DNA from: Chloroflexota bacterium
Lineage (GTDB): Bacteria > Chloroflexota > UBA4733
DNA: 8,138 nucleotides
NCBI GenBank assembly: GCA_025449435.1
Contig: JANWJO010000161.1
Location: 1 to 8,138, forward strand
Direction of reading: 5' to 3'
Part shown: positions 1 to 4,943 of the stretch, in pieces
How the letters are laid out: every line of letters starts with the position of its first letter
Numbering within the stretch: position 1 is the first letter of the stretch
Notes under the pieces: generated by a model
The model's database searches: none
Told to the model about the DNA's origin: nothing
What the model saw: only the letters and a program-made list of their open reading frames with translations
Made by a program: the position numbers and the translations under genes

Positions 1-99
1 GACTTCGGCGTGGCCGGCTTTCACCTTGTCTAGTTTGTCCACGAACCCATCTCACTGGCATCAACTGATTTTTCAGCGTCTAATTGATCCGACTCCTCA
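1..99. other. Unassigned edge sequence, no supported gene
   Basis: No frame on either strand gives a recognisable product. On the minus strand a GTG at 40-42 opens a frame beginning V-D-K-L-D-K-V-K-A-G-H-A-E-V that runs off the window. Another minus frame reads about 23 acidic residues (D-E-E-S-D-Q-L-D-A-E-K) before a stop. Both are too short to name. The stretch lies where the C-terminal half of the neighbouring DUF433-type gene would be expected, but no homology to that half is visible, so it is either scrambled or replaced by unrelated DNA. Confidence 0.3.
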
Positions 100-258
100 T
101 CAGGCTATGACACCGTCCAAGTGCAGCGTGCCCTAGCGGTAAACGATCTCCTCAGGCGAGGCGCCTTGGTCGAAGGCGTTCATCACCGTTTCCAGCGGTA
201 CGCGCGAGCCGCCCACACGCAATTGCCCGTTTTCCGATTCGTGCGGCGGCACGGCCAC
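100..258 (-). pseudogene. Decayed DUF433-family antitoxin-like gene
   Basis: Read on the minus strand from a GTG at 258, with an AAGGTAG-like ribosome site 8 nt upstream, the frame gives 41 residues. They include L-R-V-G-G-S-R-V-P-L-E-T-V, then A-F-D-Q-G-A-S-P-E-E-I-V-Y-R, and then an amber stop at 133-135. These two blocks match the N-terminal half of DUF433 proteins (small winged-helix-like proteins, often antitoxins of VapBC-like pairs), where the stop would correspond to a Y or F codon. Reading through the amber gives G-T-L-H-L-D-G-V-I-A, which continues the family pattern, before a TGA at 100-102. The usual conserved Y-Y-L and C-terminal helix are missing. The family call is from motif memory; the double lesion is seen directly. 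A 41-residue product could still be made, but it would lack half the domain. No toxin gene is visible in the window. Confidence 0.65.
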
Positions 259-335
259 CGTTCGTTCTACCTTCGCCGTTCTCCGAAGCAGCTACTCAAC
301 GTGTCACCCACTCGGCTTCGCGTGAGTCAGCACAG

Positions 336-417
336 TGCCGGAGGCGGGAGTCGAACCCGCACGCCTATTCGGCCTCGGATTTTAAGTCCGCTGCGTCTGC
401 CATTTCGCCACTCCGGC
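336..417 (-). tRNA. tRNA-Leu (anticodon UAA)
   Basis: On the minus strand a cloverleaf folds with a perfect 7-bp acceptor stem (GCCGGAG/CTCCGGC), a D-arm with the usual GG of the loop, anticodon loop CUUAAAA (anticodon at 382-384), a class II long variable arm (GCC-GAATA-GGC) and a T-arm GCGGG-TTCGACT-CCCGC. Discriminator base is A (position 336), as leucine tRNAs require. It reads UUA, and UUG by wobble. The 3' CCA is not encoded (the DNA continues CTGTG), so it must be added after transcription. The first anticodon-stem pair is a G-A mismatch, a small oddity that should be tolerated. The gene points away from metG, with its 3' side facing the decayed antitoxin gene. Confidence 0.95.
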
Positions 418-426
418 TCGGCGGGC

Positions 427-432
427 AGTATA
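427..432 (-). promoter_or_regulatory. Putative -10 box of the tRNA-Leu gene
   Basis: The minus strand reads TATACT here, five of six matches to the sigma-70 TATAAT consensus, ending 9 nt before the mature tRNA 5' end. That leaves room for a transcription start only a few bases upstream of the tRNA. No good -35 hexamer is visible at 16-18 nt spacing, so the assignment rests on the -10 match and its position. Confidence 0.4.
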
Positions 433-440
433 CCCCTCGT

Positions 441-483
441 GTGGTAGGATGGCCGCTGATTATGCCAGCCGCCATCCTGCCAC
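441..483 (+). promoter_or_regulatory. Stem-loop in the metG leader
   Basis: Arms 441-453 and 471-483 are complementary over 13 bp with a single exception, T445 against G479, which is a G-U wobble in plus-strand RNA but an A-C mismatch in minus-strand RNA. The loop is 17 nt (454-470). The structure ends 16 nt before the metG ribosome site (AAGGAG, 500-505). It could be an RNA leader element, a protein-binding palindrome, or an attenuator-like hairpin. No T-box sequence (such as the conserved GGTGG-ACCGCG region) or poly-U tract follows, so it is not a T-box or a standard terminator. Function is unknown. Confidence 0.45.
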
Positions 484-510
484 CACCGGCGGCCTGTTCA
501 AGGAGTCCCG

Positions 511-2136
511 ATGCCGCAAACGATCTTGGTTGGTGTTGCCTGGCCCTACGCCAATGGCCGCCTGCACCTTGGTCATATCGTCGGCTCCATGCTCGCTCCC
601 GACATCTTCTCGCGCTACCACCGGATGAAGGGGAATCATGTCCTAATGGTCTCCGGCAGCGACGAACACGGCACGCCTATCACCCTACTTGCCGACCGCG
701 AAGGCGTGCCACCGCAAGCCATCGCCGATCGCTACCACGAGCTGTTTCTGCAAGACATCCAGGCTCTCGGCTTGCACTACGATCTGTACACCCGCACCAC
801 CACCAAGAACCACGAGCAGGTGGTGCAGGATATGTTCTTGCGTCTGCTAGAACGTGACTACATCTACCGCGACACCACCAAGGCGCCGTACGACCCTAAA
901 GCAGGGCGGTTCCTGGCCGATCGCTACGTGGAGGGCACGTGCCCGAACTGCGGCGCCCCCGACGCGCGCGGCGACCAGTGCGACACCTGCGGCAAGCCGC
1001 TCGATCCGATCGATCTGATCAATCCTCGCAGCAAGCTCACCGGCGCCACACCGGAATTCCGTGATACCACGCATTTCTATTTGCGTCTGTCGGCTTTCGC
1101 TCAGCGCCTGGAGATGTGGATCACGCCGCAAGTGCACTGGCGCCCGGAGGTGTACGGCTTTGCGCTTGGACTGCTCCGCGAAGGTCTGAAAGACCGCCCC
1201 ATCTCCCGCGACATCGAGTGGGGTGTGCCAATCCCCCTGCCTGGTTATGAGAACAAGCGCATCTACGTGTGGTTCGACGCGTTCATCGGCTACCTTTCGG
1301 CGAGCAAAGAGTGGGCTCAACTGCAGGGCACGCCACATGCCTGGGAGCCTTTCTGGGAAGACCCCCACACCAAGGCGTATTATTTCCTGGGGAAGGACAA
1401 CATCTTCTACCACGCCATCATGTGGCCGGCAGTGCTGATGGGCTACGGTGACCTCGTGCTGCCCTACGACGTGCCTGCCAACCAGTACATGACCATGCAC
1501 GGCCAGAAGCTGTCTAAAAGCCGGGGTGTGGTGATGCCGTTGCACGAATACGTGCCCAAGTACGACCCAGATGCTGTGCGATTCGTGCTCACATCGCTCA
1601 TGCCAGAGTCCAAGGACTCCGACTTCTCCCACGAGGAGTTCATTCGCATCAACAACGATGAGCTGGTGGCCACCTACGGCAACTTCGTCAATCGCGTGCT
1701 TACGTTTACAGCCAGGAACTTTGATGGCAAGGTGCCGATTCCTGGCCAGCTTGACGCACGCGATGAGCAAGCGCTGGCCGCGATCCAAACGGCCATCGCC
1801 CAGACTGATAGTGCGCTGGCAGGCTGCCATTTCCGCGAGGGGCTGCACAGCGTCATGCAGTTGTGCAGCCATGGCAACCGCTATCTGGATGAAACGGCTC
1901 CCTGGAAGCGCTTGCGCGACGACCGCCAGCAGGCGGGCACCGCGCTGTATGTGTGCGTCCAGATGTTCGCAGCTCTCGCTGTGCTGTGTGCGCCGTTCTT
2001 GCCGTTCTCAACCCAACGCCTGCGCGCCCAGCTGGGCCTGGTGCCGGATGCGACGCCAGTGTGGGATTTCCCCGGGATCCCGGCAGGACACGTGCTCGGC
2101 TCGCCAGCGCCGCTGTTTGCTAAACTCGACGCCTAG
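511..2136 (+). CDS. metG: Methionine--tRNA ligase (MetRS)
   Basis: A 541-residue class I aminoacyl-tRNA synthetase that charges tRNA-Met, including initiator tRNA, in the cytoplasm. Visible signatures are P-Y-A-N-G followed by H-L-G-H at 19-22 (HIGH motif), G-S-D-E-H-G-T-P-I soon after, one zinc knuckle with Cys144/147/157/160 inserted in the connective peptide, and K-L-S-K-S at 333-337 (KMSKS loop). The anticodon-binding helical domain follows, with N-N-D-E-L-V-A and the A-P-W tryptophan at about 465 expected to contact the CAU anticodon. The spacing of the four cysteines resembles the single-knuckle E. coli-type enzyme. The protein ends where the E. coli catalytic plus anticodon core ends and lacks the C-terminal Trbp111-like dimerisation domain, so it is probably monomeric. 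The ATG is well supported by AAGGAG at 500-505 with 5-nt spacing. The amidohydrolase gene follows 30 nt downstream. Confidence 0.96.
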   Translation: MPQTILVGVAWPYANGRLHLGHIVGSMLAPDIFSRYHRMKGNHVLMVSGSDEHGTPITLLADREGVPPQAIADRYHELFLQDIQALGLHYDLYTRTTTKNHEQVVQDMFLRLLERDYIYRDTTKAPYDPKAGRFLADRYVEGTCPNCGAPDARGDQCDTCGKPLDPIDLINPRSKLTGATPEFRDTTHFYLRLSAFAQRLEMWITPQVHWRPEVYGFALGLLREGLKDRPISRDIEWGVPIPLPGYENKRIYVWFDAFIGYLSASKEWAQLQGTPHAWEPFWEDPHTKAYYFLGKDNIFYHAIMWPAVLMGYGDLVLPYDVPANQYMTMHGQKLSKSRGVVMPLHEYVPKYDPDAVRFVLTSLMPESKDSDFSHEEFIRINNDELVATYGNFVNRVLTFTARNFDGKVPIPGQLDARDEQALAAIQTAIAQTDSALAGCHFREGLHSVMQLCSHGNRYLDETAPWKRLRDDRQQAGTALYVCVQMFAALAVLCAPFLPFSTQRLRAQLGLVPDATPVWDFPGIPAGHVLGSPAPLFAKLDA

Positions 2137-2166
2137 TCTTAACAAACGAAAGGTCCCCTCAGCAGC

Positions 2167-3063
2167 ATGTCCGCTCCTACTCCACCGGCCACCCGCTATT
2201 CCAAAGACGCGCCGCCACGCGTGTTCGATAGCCATGTACACTTCCCCGGCGGTGGCCCTGGTGGCACTTCGGCGCTTACGCCCGACACGATGATCGACTT
2301 TCTGGCCTATACCGCCGGAGTCCTCAACATCGTAAAGATCGCCTTGCTTGGGCGTCCAGGCGAAGGCAATCAACTCGCGCTCAAGGCGCGCGATCGCTAT
2401 CCCGACCTGTTCGTACCTATGGCGTGGGTACGCCTAGATGAGGACACCGGTGAGACGATCTTGGACTTCAAGAAACAAGGCTTTGCCGGCCTAAAGTTCC
2501 ACTCCAGCAAACTGGACTACGACGACTTGTCGTACTACCCGGTGTACCAGGCGGCCGAGGAGTCCAAGTTGGTATGCCTGTTTCACACCGGCATCGCAGG
2601 CGGCAACATCGATTGGCTGCAGTACCCGCCCCGAGTGAAGCACGAGCCGAGCGAGTTCGAGCGCAGCCGCCGGGGTATGCAGCGCGGCAGCACCTACGGC
2701 GCCACACACCTGCGGCCGGCGTTACTCGACACCATCACCTCCGCTTTTCCAGACCTGCAGATCATCGGCGCACACTTGGGTTATGGCTGGTATGACGAGG
2801 CCTGCGCCATCGCACGCTGGCGTACCAACGTATCGTTCGACATCTCCGGCGGCACGGTGGTCCGCCGCCACATCGTCGAGCGCAAGATGATTAAGCGAGA
2901 GATCAACCCGCTCAAGCTGCTGTTCGGCAGCGACTGCTCCATCCCACACATCAGCCGTGAACTCACCGGCTGGATGGAAGAGTTCGCCGAAATGGGCCTC
3001 ACGGCTGACGAGCAAGACCAGATCTTCTACCGGTCGGCAGCTCGAGTATTCGGGTTAGAGTAG
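2167..3063 (+). CDS. Amidohydrolase 2 family metal-dependent hydrolase
   Basis: A 298-residue protein with the TIM-barrel metal-hydrolase pattern of the amidohydrolase-related (PF04909-like) family, which includes ACMSD-type decarboxylases and hydrolases of lactones and amides. The metal-site residues can be followed: D-S-H-V-H gives His23 and His25, L-F-H-T-G gives His140, G-A-H-L-G gives His203, and F-G-S-D gives Asp256. Lys110 and His112 (G-L-K-F-H) lie at the strand where related enzymes place substrate or metal contacts. There is no signal peptide or membrane segment, so it is cytoplasmic. Length is normal for the family. The start ATG has only a weak AAAGG-like site 13 nt upstream, but no other start precedes the metal motif. 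Co-transcription with metG is likely from the 30-nt gap; a functional link to MetRS is not implied. Substrate cannot be deduced. Confidence 0.85.
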   Translation: MSAPTPPATRYSKDAPPRVFDSHVHFPGGGPGGTSALTPDTMIDFLAYTAGVLNIVKIALLGRPGEGNQLALKARDRYPDLFVPMAWVRLDEDTGETILDFKKQGFAGLKFHSSKLDYDDLSYYPVYQAAEESKLVCLFHTGIAGGNIDWLQYPPRVKHEPSEFERSRRGMQRGSTYGATHLRPALLDTITSAFPDLQIIGAHLGYGWYDEACAIARWRTNVSFDISGGTVVRRHIVERKMIKREINPLKLLFGSDCSIPHISRELTGWMEEFAEMGLTADEQDQIFYRSAARVFGLE

Positions 3064-3074
3064 TGAGATAGGTC

Positions 3075-3146
3075 GGCCCCATACCCCCAGCGCCCATAGG
3101 GCACCCGCCCCGTTCTCCCGGGGAAGGGAGAAGGTACGACGGGGCC
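3075..3146. repeat. Palindromic G/C-rich intergenic repeat, copy 1
   Basis: Between the amidohydrolase and serine hydrolase genes lie nested inverted repeats. The outer pair is GGCCCC/GGGGCC (3075-3080, 3141-3146). The inner pair is a perfect 7-bp TTCTCCC/GGGAGAA (3113-3119, 3126-3132), which competes with CCCCG/CGGGG (3108-3112, 3119-3123). It shares the 12-mer ACCCCCAGCGCC (3083-3094) and AGGGCACCCG (3098-3107) with the spacer before valS. There is no U-tract, but the hairpin sits just after a stop codon and may slow or end transcription of the upstream pair of genes. Confidence 0.6.
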
Positions 3147-3182
3147 ACCAGTTTCTCCAAGAAGAATAGTTGGGAGTCACAC

Positions 3183-4625
3183 ATGCAAGTCGCCACACTG
3201 CTCCAGCGCAGTACGCCGGAAGCCGAAGGCATCGCCAGCGGAGCCATTGGCCGGTTTGTCGATGCTGTGGAACGCGATGTCAACAGTCTGCATAGCTTTA
3301 TGCTGTTGCGGCACGGCAAGGTTGTCGCCGAAGCCTGGTGGAAGCCGTATGCGCCCGAGCTGCCGCACATGATGTTCTCCCTGAGCAAGAGCTTCACCTC
3401 CACAGCCATCGGCATGCTGGTGGACGAGGGCAAACTCAGCGTAGAAGACACCGTGCTGTCGCTGTTTCCCGACCACGCGCCCAGCGAGCCTAGCGACCAC
3501 CTCAAAGCCATGCGCGTGAAGCATCTCCTCACGATGAATACCGGCCATGCCACCGATACCACGCCCAACGTGTTCCGGCAGCAGGATCAGGAGTGGACCC
3601 GAGCCTTTTTGAGCCTGCCGGTGGAGCACGAACCTAGCACGTTCTTTGTGTACAACACCGGCGCCACATATATGCTCTCGGCCATCGTGCAGCGCAAGAC
3701 CGGGCAGCGGCTGCTGGAATACCTGCGGCCACGCTTGTTCGAGCCACTGGGCATCGAGCACGCCACCTGGGACCAGTCGCCGCAAGGCATTGATCAGGGC
3801 GGCACCGGCTTGCACATCCGCACCGAAGACATCGCTCGGTTTGGCCAGTTGTACTTGCAAAACGGGAAATGGGAGGGCCGCCAACTGGTTTCTGCCGCCT
3901 GGGTGAAGGCTGCGACATCAGCGCAAACGCCCAACGGGCCCAACCAGAATCCGGACTGGGAGCAGGGGTATGGCTACCAATTCTGGCGCTGCCGGCACGA
4001 CGGCTATCGCGGTGATGGCGCCTTCGGGCAGTTCTGCGTGGTGCTGCCAGAGCACGACGTGGTGCTAGCGGCCACTTCCGGACTGAGCAACATGCAGAAG
4101 GTGCTCGACGCCGTATGGGCGCACTTATTGCCGGCGTTCGGGCCGCCGATGGCCGCTAATGCCCAGGGTGTGCAAGCGCTTCAGGCACAACTCGCCACCC
4201 GTGGCCTGAAGATTGTGATGGGTGTAGCGACTTCCCCGATCGCTGCCAAGGTGTCCGGCGTGGAGTACGACGTGCCACCGGGAGAGACCGGCATTAGCAA
4301 GGTCCGGTTCGAGTTCGGCCCTGAAACGTCCGTACTGTACATAACGAACAATTATGGCGTGCAGCGGATCACTAGCGGCTACGGGCAGTGGTCCTTTAGC
4401 GATGCTCACGTACTGCGCACGCCCGAAAAGCTCGCTAGCAGTGGCGCTTGGCTGGACAGCCGCACCTATGTAGCCGAACACATCGCCTACGAGACGCCGT
4501 TTGTGCGCCGCGTCACGTTTTCGTTCGGCGAAGACGGCAGGACGGTCACCATCGCCACGGAGCAGAACGTGGCGTTCACTGGTGGCATGCCCGCCTTCCC
4601 GACGCTTGTAGCCACGCGGACGTAG
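3183..4625 (+). CDS. Serine hydrolase, beta-lactamase/esterase fold (class C-like)
   Basis: A 480-residue protein with the PF00144 beta-lactamase-related fold shared by class C beta-lactamases, DD-peptidases, EstB esterases and 6-aminohexanoate-dimer hydrolase. The catalytic S-x-x-K is Ser66-L-S-Lys69 in M-F-S-L-S-K-S-F-T-S. The second motif is V-Y-N-T-G with Tyr157 as probable general base. G-D-G-A-F-G-Q at 277-283 occupies the third-motif position. F-V-Y-N-T-G-A-T-Y-M-L-S and the L-F-E-P-L-G-I segment resemble the NylB/esterase branch more than true beta-lactamases. From about residue 330 there is an added beta-rich C-terminal region (I-S-G-x-Y type opening, ending with E-T-P-F-V-R-R-V-T-F) of the kind often appended to these esterases. 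No signal peptide is visible, so it is probably intracellular. The ATG has GGGAG 6 nt upstream. Substrate unknown; antibiotic resistance should not be inferred. Confidence 0.88.
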   Translation: MQVATLLQRSTPEAEGIASGAIGRFVDAVERDVNSLHSFMLLRHGKVVAEAWWKPYAPELPHMMFSLSKSFTSTAIGMLVDEGKLSVEDTVLSLFPDHAPSEPSDHLKAMRVKHLLTMNTGHATDTTPNVFRQQDQEWTRAFLSLPVEHEPSTFFVYNTGATYMLSAIVQRKTGQRLLEYLRPRLFEPLGIEHATWDQSPQGIDQGGTGLHIRTEDIARFGQLYLQNGKWEGRQLVSAAWVKAATSAQTPNGPNQNPDWEQGYGYQFWRCRHDGYRGDGAFGQFCVVLPEHDVVLAATSGLSNMQKVLDAVWAHLLPAFGPPMAANAQGVQALQAQLATRGLKIVMGVATSPIAAKVSGVEYDVPPGETGISKVRFEFGPETSVLYITNNYGVQRITSGYGQWSFSDAHVLRTPEKLASSGAWLDSRTYVAEHIAYETPFVRRVTFSFGEDGRTVTIATEQNVAFTGGMPAFPTLVATRT

Positions 4626-4671
4626 GCCGACCCCCTGTCGTCCACCCGTCGGGGTAGCAGGTACGGAACTC

Positions 4672-4740
4672 ACCCCCAGCGCCGGGTGCTCTCCCCAAGG
4701 GCACCCGGGGCATGCACCAGTCCCCGCTTGGGGAGGGGAG
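4672..4740. repeat. Palindromic G/C-rich intergenic repeat, copy 2
   Basis: This piece of the spacer before valS repeats ACCCCCAGCGCC (4672-4683) and AGGGCACCCG (4698-4707) from copy 1. It can form two mutually exclusive hairpins. One is CCGGGTGC/GCACCCGG (4682-4689, 4701-4708; 8 bp, extendable to 10). The other is CTCCCCAAG/CTTGGGGAG (4691-4699, 4727-4735; 9 bp, extendable to 11 with one G-U pair). The strands shared by the two folds are 4689-4699. It starts about 47 nt after the serine hydrolase stop. Confidence 0.6.
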
Positions 4741-4780
4741 CAAGCGCCATTGAGCTTCACCACCATACTTCCGGCGCAAT

Positions 4781-4862
4781 GTCCCCCTGTCAGGGGGGAC
4801 GATAGACGGGGCCGTTAGCTCGCTCCCCCGTAAGCGGGGTCGCGTTTCGTCCTCCGAGGAGG
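4781..4862. repeat. Cluster of three short G/C-rich hairpins upstream of valS
   Basis: GTCCCCC/GGGGGAC (4781-4787, 4794-4800) is a perfect 7-bp hairpin with a 6-nt loop. CCCCG/CGGGG (4826-4830, 4835-4839) has a 4-nt loop, and CCTC/GAGG (4851-4854, 4859-4862) is weaker. GACGGGGCC at 4805-4813 recurs at the edge of copy 1 (3138-3146). Together with copy 2 these fill most of the 318-nt stretch between the serine hydrolase and valS, where I find no gene. None is followed by a U-tract. A Rho-independent terminator for the upstream gene is possible but not shown. Confidence 0.45.
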
Positions 4863-4924
4863 GGTCCACCTCAGGGACGTTTGCAATGCGCGGTATCGTG
4901 TAGGCACGCATCTGCGAAGCGATC

Positions 4925-4930
4925 AGGAGG
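4925..4930 (+). promoter_or_regulatory. Ribosome binding site of valS
   Basis: A full AGGAGG lies 13 nt before the ATG at 4944, longer than the usual 5-9 nt. No nearer in-frame start exists, and the TTG at 4881 lies upstream of this site, so the ATG is preferred. The wide spacing may lower initiation. Confidence 0.6.
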
Positions 4931-4943
4931 CCACACCCTAGCC

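Noticed and set aside
121..447. Plus-strand open frame of 108 codons
   Set aside because: It runs through the complement of the tRNA-Leu gene and of the DUF433 remnant, so it is a shadow frame.
847..1872. A 341-codon open frame antisense to metG
   Set aside because: It lies wholly inside metG, encodes no recognisable domain, and is the usual result of GC-rich codon bias on the opposite strand.
3177..3884. A 235-codon open frame antisense to the serine hydrolase gene
   Set aside because: Overlaps a gene with clear catalytic motifs; its own translation shows no family pattern.
3183..4625. Antibiotic-resistance beta-lactamase
   Set aside because: No signal peptide, and the motifs (Y-N-T and G-D-G-A-F-G-Q) are closer to the esterase/NylB branch of the fold.
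2167..4625. A catabolic operon of amidohydrolase plus serine hydrolase
   Set aside because: The two genes are separated by a 119-nt spacer with palindromic structure and show no shared substrate signature.
4881..4943. Upstream TTG start that would add 21 residues to ValRS
   Set aside because: The added residues do not resemble a ValRS N-terminus and would place the AGGAGG inside the coding region; the ATG at 4944 fits better.
4626..4943. T-box riboswitch before valS
   Set aside because: The conserved T-box sequence and a specifier-type stem I could not be found; the hairpins present match a spacer repeat.
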